The notes under the pieces were generated by a model. The model saw only the letters and a program-made list of their open reading frames with translations. It was not told the DNA's origin and ran no database searches. Below are positions 15,484 to 23,318 of a stretch of 27,611 bases of DNA, piece by piece (position 1 is the first letter of the stretch; the number at the start of each line of letters is the position of its first letter). The stretch lies in assembly GCA_002337385.1 (NCBI GenBank), contig DDFY01000033.1:1-27611 (forward strand), in the 5' to 3' direction. The position numbers were made by a program, and so were the translations under genes. This DNA is from Erythrobacter sp. UBA1916 (lineage in GTDB: Bacteria > Pseudomonadota > Alphaproteobacteria > Sphingomonadales > Sphingomonadaceae).

Positions 15484-16101
15484 ATGACCGCGGCTGAACG
15501 TGATCTTGATGCTCTTATTGTAGGCAACATAGGTGACCTTGAAGCATCGATGAAACGGGCCAAGGAGTCGATTGATGAGCGCTTAAACAAGGCAGCATGG
15601 GAAGAGCTGAAAAGAGCGCTAGGGGACGACAATTGGTATTACGAAGATGGCGACGACCTCGGAGACGCTTGGTTCGCCCCTCGTGCATGGCTTATTGAGG
15701 ATGAAGACGGGGATTTCGATGCAGATCCTTGGTTCCGTTTTAAACCAATCGATGCAAAGCGCGAATTTGACAGTTGGCTCGCGCATTATGTCGCGCCGAA
15801 AAGCAACCGACAGCAGATCGCCTTAGTGTGGTGCTGGCATCGCTTCTATGTGAACGACTACAAGGCGGCAGTCGATGAGGTGGAAGATCAGATCGCTGCA
15901 ATTACGGATCTAGGATTTCACCGGGACGGCCGCGAACTCTTTCTTCCTCTCAGTTTTGACACCGACGCGCTCGTAGAAGGGTTCCAAGTGGACGATCTCA
16001 CGGAAGCGCTTGAACCGATTGCCGACGGCGCGAATGTTTTGAAAAATGCTTTAAGCCACTTTTCAGCTTTTCGAACGGAATTATTGGCAAAAGCTCGATA
16101 A
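15484..16101 (+). CDS. Acidic protein of unknown function, partner of the upstream nuclease
   Basis: I do not recognise this 205-residue protein. It starts with ATG three bases after the nuclease stop and has GGAAGG seven bases upstream inside the end of that gene, so the two are co-expressed. It is strongly acidic and Trp-rich: WYYEDGDDLGDAWFAPRAWLIEDEDGDFDADPWFRF at residues 51-86, then WLAHYVAPKSNRQQIALVWCWHRFY. There is no transmembrane segment and no obvious catalytic motif. An acidic partner of a nuclease could be an inhibitor, DNA mimic or sensor; this is inference. Codon composition is lower in GC than that of the tra genes. Confidence 0.85.
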   Translation: MTAAERDLDALIVGNIGDLEASMKRAKESIDERLNKAAWEELKRALGDDNWYYEDGDDLGDAWFAPRAWLIEDEDGDFDADPWFRFKPIDAKREFDSWLAHYVAPKSNRQQIALVWCWHRFYVNDYKAAVDEVEDQIAAITDLGFHRDGRELFLPLSFDTDALVEGFQVDDLTEALEPIADGANVLKNALSHFSAFRTELLAKAR

Positions 16102-16183
16102 TGCTTACCGCCAGTGTATGGCTAGCTGAGCGCGCCAGGCATTATGCCGCCGTTTAGATTCAAGCCGCTAGCAGCCGAGAGCT

Positions 16184-16200
16184 TCTCGTTCCGAACGAGA
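16184..16200. promoter_or_regulatory. 17-bp perfect palindrome, operator candidate
   Basis: TCTCGTTC and GAACGAGA are exact inverse complements around a single central C, about 30 bases before the start of the phosphoesterase gene in the 128-base gap after the acidic-protein gene. It fits a repressor-binding site for the phosphoesterase-ATPase operon. It does not match the usual alphaproteobacterial LexA box. Confidence 0.45.
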
Positions 16201-16229
16201 TCAGGAGCGCCAGAGTATGGGGAGCTATT

Positions 16230-17339
16230 TTGAAATTAATTCATTCAGCTGATTGGCAACTCGGCAAACCGTATAGGCGTTTCGAACCCGAAGTCCGAGC
16301 CGGCCTTAGCGAGGCGCGGTTTGAGGCGATCGACACACTTGGGCGCACAGCAGTCGAACACGGGGCACAGCACGTAGTCGTTGCCGGCGACATCTTCGAC
16401 ACCGAAGGTCCAGAGGACCGAACGATCGTCCAAGCTATATCCCGGATGAGCCGGCAAAGCTGTCGCTGGTGGCTTCTTCCAGGCAACCACGATTTCGCGC
16501 GCAACGGCGGACTATGGGATCGGGTCCGTCAAAGGGCGAGCGAGAACATCGTAATCTTGTCGACGCCCGAGCCGGTCGAGATGAGCCCTGGCGTCTGGCT
16601 GCTGCCCGCGCCGCTCGAGCATCGCCACAATCTCGAAGATCCCACCGCCCGTTTCGACTCCATGGAGACGCCCGGCGCGACCCTGCGTATCGGCCTCGCA
16701 CACGGTTCGATCCGCGATTTTGGCTCTCAAGGCGAAACGAAGAACCAGATCGCGCCCGATCGCGCACGGCGATCGAACCTCGACTATCTTGCGCTCGGTG
16801 ACTGGCATGGGGCACTCTGCGTCGATGGTCGCACCTGGTATGCTGGCACGCCCGAAGTCGACCGCTTCCAGCGCGACGATCCCGGACAAGCCCTCGTCGT
16901 CAAGCTGTCGACTGGTGCGGAGCCGTCCGTGACCCCGATCCGCACAGGCCGCTTCCAATGGCTTCTGCGGGAGTGGATGGTCAGTGACCAGGCAGCGTTC
17001 GATGCCGAGTGCGGATCGCTCCTCGGCGCGATCGACGCGCCCACAACGCTTTTGCGCCTTAAGCTGGCTGGTATCACCAGTCTCGGCGACCGGATTGGCA
17101 TGCTGGGTCGGCTCGAAAACGATATCGGTCATCAGCTGCGGTATCTCGACGTGCACGCGGATGATCTGGTCGGTCGACCGAGCGAAGAAGACATTGCAAA
17201 CCTTGCCGTCGAGGGCATGCTTGGCGTGGCAGCGGCGATGCTTAATACAAGGATCGAAGGCGGCGGCGAGGATGCTGCGATCGCGAAACGTGCCCTTGAG
17301 CGCCTCTTCATCGAATATGGCCGGGAGGAGCCCGCATGA
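16230..17339 (+). CDS. Mre11/SbcD-like metallophosphoesterase (DNA repair exonuclease family)
   Basis: This 369-residue protein is a calcineurin-like phosphoesterase of the SbcD/YhaO group, expected to act as a nuclease with the ATPase encoded next. Motifs: HSADWQLG (D8 and Q10 in place of the usual DxH), GDIFD (D54, D57), GNHD (85-88), AHGS (H158) and GDWHG (H193). The TTG at 16230 follows GGGGAG by seven bases and gives MKLIHSADWQ, the expected N-terminus; no ATG fits. Its TGA overlaps the next ATG by four bases. The C-terminal 130 residues are the usual helical capping and partner-binding part. The DxQ form may be a subfamily trait, not a defect. Confidence 0.88.
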   Translation: MKLIHSADWQLGKPYRRFEPEVRAGLSEARFEAIDTLGRTAVEHGAQHVVVAGDIFDTEGPEDRTIVQAISRMSRQSCRWWLLPGNHDFARNGGLWDRVRQRASENIVILSTPEPVEMSPGVWLLPAPLEHRHNLEDPTARFDSMETPGATLRIGLAHGSIRDFGSQGETKNQIAPDRARRSNLDYLALGDWHGALCVDGRTWYAGTPEVDRFQRDDPGQALVVKLSTGAEPSVTPIRTGRFQWLLREWMVSDQAAFDAECGSLLGAIDAPTTLLRLKLAGITSLGDRIGMLGRLENDIGHQLRYLDVHADDLVGRPSEEDIANLAVEGMLGVAAAMLNTRIEGGGEDAAIAKRALERLFIEYGREEPA

Positions 17340-19957
17340 GCCTCGTCATTCGTCGCATCGCGGTGAAGAATTTCCGGAAATTCCGCTCACCCGTCGTGAT
17401 TGAGGGCCTTACCGACGGCCTCAACGTCATCATTGAGCCGAATGAGATGGGCAAGTCGACGCTTCTCGAAGCCTTGCGCGCGGCCTTCTTCGTCCGCTTC
17501 AACACGCGCAATCAGCTCGCCCAATCCTTCGCTCCACATGGCGATGCGGTCGGTCCCGAGGTCGAGGTCGCATTCGATGTGGATGGCGCGCCTTGGTCGG
17601 TGACCAAGCGTTTCTTGCGCAGTGCATCGGTCGAGGTCTCCGGACCTGAGGGCTCTGCGCAAGGGGAGGAGGCCGAGGCGCGCTTGAATGCGCTGCTCGG
17701 TTCGGTCCGCGACACCAGCCGGGGCGGTGATGTCGCCACTTATGGCGCACTCGGTTTGCTTTGGGTCGCCCAGACCGAAGCCTTGTCCGTGACCGCGCCC
17801 GGCCAAATCGTGCGCGACAGCGTCACCTCCACGCTTGAGGCGGAAGTCGGGTCGATCATGGGCGGCGCTGCCTATCGCCGCGTCAGGACTCGAGTCGAGG
17901 CTCAGTATGAGCTCTATTGGACACCGACCGGCCAGAAGCGCGGTCGGCAAATCGACGCGCGTGATCGGCTCGAGGCCGCTGAAACCACGGCACGCGAAGC
18001 CGCGGATCGATTGGCCACACTGGAGCGCAGCTTCTCAGATGTCGAGGCGGCTCGCGCCCGCTTGAAGATTATCCAGCGTGAGATGGCGGACAACACGGAC
18101 GCTCAAACGCGTAGCGACCTGGTCGCTTCGCTCGATATCGCACGGGCAGCAGCCCAGATTCTTACCACCCGTCGTGCCGAGCAGGAAGCGGCCAACGGCA
18201 AGGTGAAGGCGCTCGCGGACCTTCGGCAGCGCCACGACGACGCGACGCAGGCCCGGACGAATGCGGACGCCGCGCTAACCCAGGCAAGCGAACAGCGTCT
18301 CGGGGTTGCCGACGCCTTGTCGGCGGCGAAGCAGAAGGTGGTTGATGCGCGCATCGCGCTCGATTCCGCGCGCACAAACCGCCAGGCCGCACAAAGGACC
18401 CTAGCTGAAGGCGAAGAGCGGATTCGACAATGCCGTCGGGGTGCAGCGGTCCAGGCCGCGCGCCGGCGACATGCCGACCTCCTGAATCTCGAGGAACAAC
18501 GCAGCACCGCGAAGGTGCTATCCGACACAGCGATCGCCCCCGAAGTGCTAATGTCGCTCGAAGCGCATGATCGCGCCGTTGCCGAAGCGCAAGCGGTAGT
18601 GAAGGCTGGCGCGACCCGGATTGCGTTGTTTGGCACAGCGGACGCCATCACGATTGATGGCGAGCCAATGGCACTCGGCGCGCGCACTCTTGATCGCGAG
18701 GTCCATATCCGCCTCGGCGCCGCCGAGCTTCAGATCACGCCGCCAGCGTCTGCCGCCAGCGCCGCGGAGGTCTTGGCGGCTGCGCTTCGTAAACGGAAAT
18801 CGGCACTTGACGAGCTCGGCGTCGCCGATCTTGCTGCAGCGAGGGCCCGCAACGAGATCGCCAGGGATGCTGCAGCGGATCTGCGAACCTTGGAAGCGCG
18901 CATCGAAGCAGCCACGCCCGCCGACGATGCTATTCAGCTTGCCGCTGGATCCGCTGCGCTCAAGCTGTTTGTCGCCGAGCTCGGCGCGGAAGAGGTCATA
19001 GAGGAGAGGGAACTTCCCGATGTCGTAGCGCTCACGAATGCGATGGAGACGGCCGCTAGCGCCGCAGCGCGGGCCGAAGGGGCCCAAGACAGCGCCATCG
19101 AGGCCCTGCGACGCGCCGAACAGGAGGAAGCGCCCCTTGCGACGGCAGAAGCCAGGGCCTCGAGCGATGTTGCCAATGCTGTAAGCGCACTTGAGGCGAT
19201 CGAGCAGCGACCTGAGTGGACGACGCTTCCGGAAGATCTGGCCAAGGCGCGCGAGCAAGCCGCCGAGGCTTCGGTTAAGGTCGAAGACGCGCTACGCGAT
19301 GCCTCTGCGCATGACGTCGCGGCGATCACGCGCAAGATTGAATTGATCGATGCGAGAGTGCGCACGGCTGGGGAAACCCGAACACAGTTGGAGACCGATA
19401 TCGCGCGCCTTGAAGGAACGATCGAGAGCGAGGGAGGACTCGGACTTGCCGAACGGACAGCTGCCTCATTTGAGGAAGTCGAGGCGGCTCGACTTGCTCT
19501 TGAGCGCATCACCGATGAAGCGGAAACGCTGAAGGTGCTTCGAAGCACCCTCGACGCCGCTCGCAACGAGACGTCGGCCAAATTTATCGGTCCGGTGGCG
19601 GCGCGGGCGAAGCGTCATATCGAGCGCCTCCTGCCTGGATGCGACCTGAACTTTTCGGAGGATCTCGGTCTCGAAAGCGTGATCCGAGCGGGCGTGGACG
19701 AAAGCTGCGCGAGCCTGTCGCGCGGCACGCAGGAGCAGCTTGCCGTCCTCACACGGATTGCATTCGCCGATATGCTGTTGGAGCAGGGAAAGCCCGTGTC
19801 GCTGATCCTGGACGATCCGCTGGTCTACTCCGACGATACCCGTCTCGACACAATGATCGAAATTCTGTCGGAGGCGGCAAGCCGCATGCAGGTCGTCCTT
19901 CTCACCTGCCGTGATCGCGCCTTCAGACATGTCGCTGGAAATCGGATAACGTTGTGA
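17336..19957 (+). CDS. SMC/RecF-like AAA ATPase (SbcC/YhaN-type partner)
   Basis: This 873-residue protein has an SMC-like layout: N-terminal ATPase half starting MSLVIRRIAVKNFRKF, long Ala/Glu/Arg-rich coiled coils (about residues 205-390 and 480-760), and a C-terminal ATPase half. Walker A reads EPNEMGKST at about residues 34-42, where relatives usually have GPN..GKST. The signature is LSRGTQEQL near 795 and Walker B is SLILDDPLVYSDD near 822. It should form a complex with the phosphoesterase, opening or cutting DNA ends as SbcCD or Rad50-Mre11 do. The four-base overlap with the upstream gene supports fixed stoichiometry. Such pairs occur as housekeeping repair genes too; here the neighbourhood is a defence island. 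Confidence 0.9.
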   Translation: MSLVIRRIAVKNFRKFRSPVVIEGLTDGLNVIIEPNEMGKSTLLEALRAAFFVRFNTRNQLAQSFAPHGDAVGPEVEVAFDVDGAPWSVTKRFLRSASVEVSGPEGSAQGEEAEARLNALLGSVRDTSRGGDVATYGALGLLWVAQTEALSVTAPGQIVRDSVTSTLEAEVGSIMGGAAYRRVRTRVEAQYELYWTPTGQKRGRQIDARDRLEAAETTAREAADRLATLERSFSDVEAARARLKIIQREMADNTDAQTRSDLVASLDIARAAAQILTTRRAEQEAANGKVKALADLRQRHDDATQARTNADAALTQASEQRLGVADALSAAKQKVVDARIALDSARTNRQAAQRTLAEGEERIRQCRRGAAVQAARRRHADLLNLEEQRSTAKVLSDTAIAPEVLMSLEAHDRAVAEAQAVVKAGATRIALFGTADAITIDGEPMALGARTLDREVHIRLGAAELQITPPASAASAAEVLAAALRKRKSALDELGVADLAAARARNEIARDAAADLRTLEARIEAATPADDAIQLAAGSAALKLFVAELGAEEVIEERELPDVVALTNAMETAASAAARAEGAQDSAIEALRRAEQEEAPLATAEARASSDVANAVSALEAIEQRPEWTTLPEDLAKAREQAAEASVKVEDALRDASAHDVAAITRKIELIDARVRTAGETRTQLETDIARLEGTIESEGGLGLAERTAASFEEVEAARLALERITDEAETLKVLRSTLDAARNETSAKFIGPVAARAKRHIERLLPGCDLNFSEDLGLESVIRAGVDESCASLSRGTQEQLAVLTRIAFADMLLEQGKPVSLILDDPLVYSDDTRLDTMIEILSEAASRMQVVLLTCRDRAFRHVAGNRITL

Positions 19958-19959
19958 CC

Positions 19960-20079
19960 ATGAACTTAATAGTCGCCGATATGCGATCATCGAGAAAAAG
20001 GGGAAGCCGAACAATGGGGATACCGATGGCGAGCGAATTCAGACGAGATGTCCGCGCAGCAGTTCACCGCAGGGGGTAA
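19960..20079 (+). CDS. Possible 39-codon ORF linking the ATPase and nuclease-HerA genes
   Basis: An ATG two bases after the ATPase stop opens a 39-codon frame that ends in TAA at 20077-20079, sharing its last A with the ATG of the next gene (TAATG). This arrangement would allow translational coupling. It has no good Shine-Dalgarno. The product is Arg-rich; its end (MASEFRRDVRAAVHRRG) faintly recalls the first helix of IS3-type transposase OrfA, so it may be a remnant. Evidence is weak. Confidence 0.3.
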   Translation: MNLIVADMRSSRKRGSRTMGIPMASEFRRDVRAAVHRRG

Positions 20080-21296
20080 TGGTGGCCGATCGGAGCGCAG
20101 TTTCGACGATTGCTGGCTATTTCTATCAGTTCGATCGCTCGATCCTCAGCATCCTGGGGCTATCCAGTGCGAATGACTCGGTGGCGATCGAATGCATCGA
20201 GGATATCGACGTCCACACCGCTACGGAAACGACTGCCGTCCAGTGCAAATACTATGAGCAAACCGAGTATAATCATTCGGTTATAAAGCCCGCTATCATG
20301 TTTATGCTCGCGCACTACAAGGCGGGCCTCATCGCTGGCCGGCCATCGATCCAGTACCAGCTTAGCGGTCATTTTGCGTCCGGGCAGGACAAGCTGGTAC
20401 TTCCGTTCGATATCGGCTTCCTCAAGACCAATTTTCTCACGACCGCATCAAAAGATAATACAATCAAAAAGCATGAAGAGCTTGGGGTCAGTGACGCTGA
20501 GCTTGAGGAATTCTTGAAACTCATTTCGATCGACGTGAATGCGGTGAAATTTGAAGATCAATTTCAGGCTATCATCGAGAGTCTTGTCAAGCAGTTTGGC
20601 TGCTCACCTTTCGCGGCCGAATTTTTCTACTATAACAGTGCCCTGCGGGTGATCAAAGAACTGGCGATCGAACCTGACGAGGCTCTGCGCGTTATAACGA
20701 GGGCAGCGTTCATAAAGCGAATAGATACATCTTCTTATCTTTTTGATGAGTGGTTCATCGCCAAGCTTGGTGCGGCCAAATATTATCGGGCGCTGCGCAA
20801 CGAGTTTTTTGCAGCGGGTGTCAATATCTCGCCGGCTGACCGGCTTTTTATCATCCATCCGGCTGGCGACACCTACAGCCGGAACGCGGTCAAAACACTT
20901 CTGAAGACCATTTCCCGGAAGTATTCCAAGCTCTCCAAGCGAGATTCAAAGCCCTTCTCGCCCTACGTGCTGCTCGTCGGCATCGACGGTACCGAGCTTG
21001 CCGGCCTTAAGCAGGAGCTACACAATGAAGACGTTCGCTTTGTTGACGGCTACGATTTCAAGGGTGCCCAGTTCGACGCCGGATCAATCTCCCGACCGGC
21101 ATCCGCCGACGCCGGCCCAGCCCTGCGGCTATTCTGCGATCTGGCGGAGGCGCGGCAGACTTTTCTGTCTTTCCAGCGCACTCGCGAGATTTACGAATTC
21201 TATCGTAGTGAGCCGGTTGAAGACTTCGGTGATGGTGCCATCAGCCATACCCGCTTCCAGATTCCCAAGTACGAAGACATCGACAAGATCATTTAG
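20079..21296 (+). CDS. DUF4297/Cap4-like PD-(D/E)XK nuclease, partner of HerA
   Basis: The 405-residue protein begins with AGYFYQFDRSILSIL, and the putative nuclease core follows at IECIEDIDV (E38, E41, D42, D44) and VQCKYYE (Q55, K57), the E/D...QxK pattern of Mrr/Cap4/DUF4297 nucleases. The remaining 300 residues are mixed helix and strand with no motif that I can name. The next gene encodes a HerA ATPase and starts four bases after this stop. Nuclease plus HerA pairs of the DUF4297-HerA kind are known antiphage systems, in which the HerA ring and the nuclease form one complex. Assigning it to DUF4297 proper is tentative. Base composition is lower in GC than the flanking genes, consistent with transfer. 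Confidence 0.82.
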   Translation: MVADRSAVSTIAGYFYQFDRSILSILGLSSANDSVAIECIEDIDVHTATETTAVQCKYYEQTEYNHSVIKPAIMFMLAHYKAGLIAGRPSIQYQLSGHFASGQDKLVLPFDIGFLKTNFLTTASKDNTIKKHEELGVSDAELEEFLKLISIDVNAVKFEDQFQAIIESLVKQFGCSPFAAEFFYYNSALRVIKELAIEPDEALRVITRAAFIKRIDTSSYLFDEWFIAKLGAAKYYRALRNEFFAAGVNISPADRLFIIHPAGDTYSRNAVKTLLKTISRKYSKLSKRDSKPFSPYVLLVGIDGTELAGLKQELHNEDVRFVDGYDFKGAQFDAGSISRPASADAGPALRLFCDLAEARQTFLSFQRTREIYEFYRSEPVEDFGDGAISHTRFQIPKYEDIDKII

Positions 21297-21299
21297 GGT

Positions 21300-22973
21300 A
21301 TGAGTATGAGCGATGTAAAAGCTGAAGTCGTCGCGGTCTTTCCTAACAAGGTCAAGATCGTCGTCGATGACCTCGAGAATTTCAGAATTGCCGAAGAGTC
21401 TCTCCGCGTCGGCTCTTATCTGAAGATCGCCGACAATGAAAATGCGGTACTGGTTGCCATCATTGAGAACTTCCAGATTCAGGCGCGCGATGACGGCAGC
21501 CAAGACTATGTGATCGAGGCTTTCCCGCTTGGCGTTCTACGCGATCAGAAGTTTGAGCGCGGCGGAGACGCCCTAGCGATCCCGCCGAAGACGGTCCAGC
21601 CGGCGACGATCGACGATATTCGCCTGATCTATGGCAGCTCGTTGTCTGTGAAGGATCGCTTCTGTTTCTCAAAGCTTGCGACGAACGAAGAGGTCGAGGT
21701 TCCCGTCGACGGGAACAAATTCTTCAACAAGCATATTGCGGTGGTCGGTTCCACAGGCTCCGGAAAGTCCCACACCGTCGCAAAGATCGTCCAGAAGGCG
21801 ATCAGTGCGAAGGGCGACTATACGCTGAACAACTCGCACGTGGTCATCTTCGATATCCATTCAGAATATCGAGCGGCCTTTCCGGAGGCGAATTTCATCG
21901 ACAGCGCCAACCTGGTTCTTCCCTACTGGATGCTGAGCGGTGAGGAATTGGAGGAGTTCTTCCTCGACACCGACGCGAATGATCACAATCAGCGTAACGT
22001 ATTCAAGGATGCCGTGATCCTGAGCCGTAAGGCGCACTTCACGGGAGGAGATGACGACAAGGACCTGATCCATCTGGACACCCCACTCCCGTTCGACATT
22101 CGCGATGTTCTGAACCATGCCAACTTTCGCAACACCGAGATGGTCGACAGCGGCGAGGTGTATGCTGCGAGTAACAAGGAGAAGGCAGGGCAGCCGAAGC
22201 TCACGCAGGGCAGCCTCTATGGACGGCTGACCAACTTTGTGAATCGTCTTGAAACCAAGATTAATGACAGGCGCCTAGACTTTTTCCTTGGCGAGAAATC
22301 CAAATCAATCTCTTTCGAGGAAACCCTCCGATCCATTCTCGGCTACACGACGGGCAAGGAGCACAACGTCACCGTCATCGATCTGAGCGGCGTCCCGTTC
22401 GAGGTTCTGAGCATCACGGTTTCGCTGATCTCACGGCTGATCTTTGAGCATGGCTATTTCTACAAACGCCTGCGCTGCGCAGCTGATCCGCAGGAAAAGG
22501 TCAACAACGATGCGCCAATTCTTCTCGTCTACGAAGAGGCGCACAAATATGTGCCGAACAGCGAACTGTCGAAGTTCCGGGCATCAAAAATGTCGATCGA
22601 GCGCATCGCCAAAGAAGGGCGCAAATATGGCGTTACATTGCTCCTCGCGAGCCAGCGGCCCTCGGAGATATCCGAGACGATCTTCTCACAGTGCAATAAT
22701 TTTATTGCAATGCGTCTGACCAATCCCGTCGACCAAGGCTATGTCCGCAAGTTGCTGCCGGACTCTCTGGGAACGCTCATCGACAAGATGCCAGCTTTCA
22801 AGCAAGGCGAGGCTCTGTTGGTCGGAGAATCGATCGCCCTGCCATCAGTGGTCCAAATCGAGGTCTGCACGGTGGCTCCAGCGTCGACTGATATCCCCTA
22901 CTGGGCTCTCTGGCAGCAGCAGTGGAGAGATATTGCGATCACCAAGATCCGCGACGAATGGTTGCGCCGCTAG
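21300..22973 (+). CDS. herA: HerA-like hexameric ATPase of a nuclease-HerA defence pair
   Basis: This 557-residue protein has an N-terminal HAS-barrel-like domain (about residues 1-130), then a FtsK/HerA motor: Walker A VGSTGSGKSH near 149-158, Walker B LLVYEEAH near 407-414, and ASQRPSEISETIFSQCNNFIAMRLTN, a typical HerA sensor and arginine region. HerA rings translocate DNA and recruit a nuclease (NurA in archaea). Here the adjacent upstream nuclease replaces NurA, matching bacterial nuclease-HerA antiphage pairs. A second ATG two codons later is an alternative start. It is the last plus-strand gene of the island. Confidence 0.92.
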   Translation: MSMSDVKAEVVAVFPNKVKIVVDDLENFRIAEESLRVGSYLKIADNENAVLVAIIENFQIQARDDGSQDYVIEAFPLGVLRDQKFERGGDALAIPPKTVQPATIDDIRLIYGSSLSVKDRFCFSKLATNEEVEVPVDGNKFFNKHIAVVGSTGSGKSHTVAKIVQKAISAKGDYTLNNSHVVIFDIHSEYRAAFPEANFIDSANLVLPYWMLSGEELEEFFLDTDANDHNQRNVFKDAVILSRKAHFTGGDDDKDLIHLDTPLPFDIRDVLNHANFRNTEMVDSGEVYAASNKEKAGQPKLTQGSLYGRLTNFVNRLETKINDRRLDFFLGEKSKSISFEETLRSILGYTTGKEHNVTVIDLSGVPFEVLSITVSLISRLIFEHGYFYKRLRCAADPQEKVNNDAPILLVYEEAHKYVPNSELSKFRASKMSIERIAKEGRKYGVTLLLASQRPSEISETIFSQCNNFIAMRLTNPVDQGYVRKLLPDSLGTLIDKMPAFKQGEALLVGESIALPSVVQIEVCTVAPASTDIPYWALWQQQWRDIAITKIRDEWLRR

Positions 22974-23318
22974 TAAGCCGAGTGGGAGCGGCAGTTGAGA
23001 AAATGGTTATAGATCGCTTTGAGCTTCAATCTACAGATTGGTCAGTGGCGTTGAAGCGCGCCTTGCCGCGGACTTGGGAAGTTCGAGGTTGGCTGAGCGA
23101 ACGTTGTGCAGTGCGTCCGACAATAGCTCACGTGCGACACATCGCAACGTAACGGCAGAAATGGCCTAGTTCCGGTCATAGCCAGAGCGTCCGTTTCTAG
23201 GCACGACAAGATCGCTGCTCAACGTCCGATACGGAGCGCAAAGTCACCATGAAGCCCCTCAGCTGAATCATGAAAGGACTAGCGGGACAGTCTTTCTGGA
23301 CCATGCTGACTTGTCTTG
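22974..23318. other. Intergenic region between convergent herA and recombinase genes
   Basis: No convincing gene is present. A short inverted repeat GCTGAC/GTCAGC (23305-23323) overlaps the end of the downstream recombinase gene and lacks a T-run. No att-like copy of the 17-bp repeat was found here, and no clear promoter. Confidence 0.5.
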
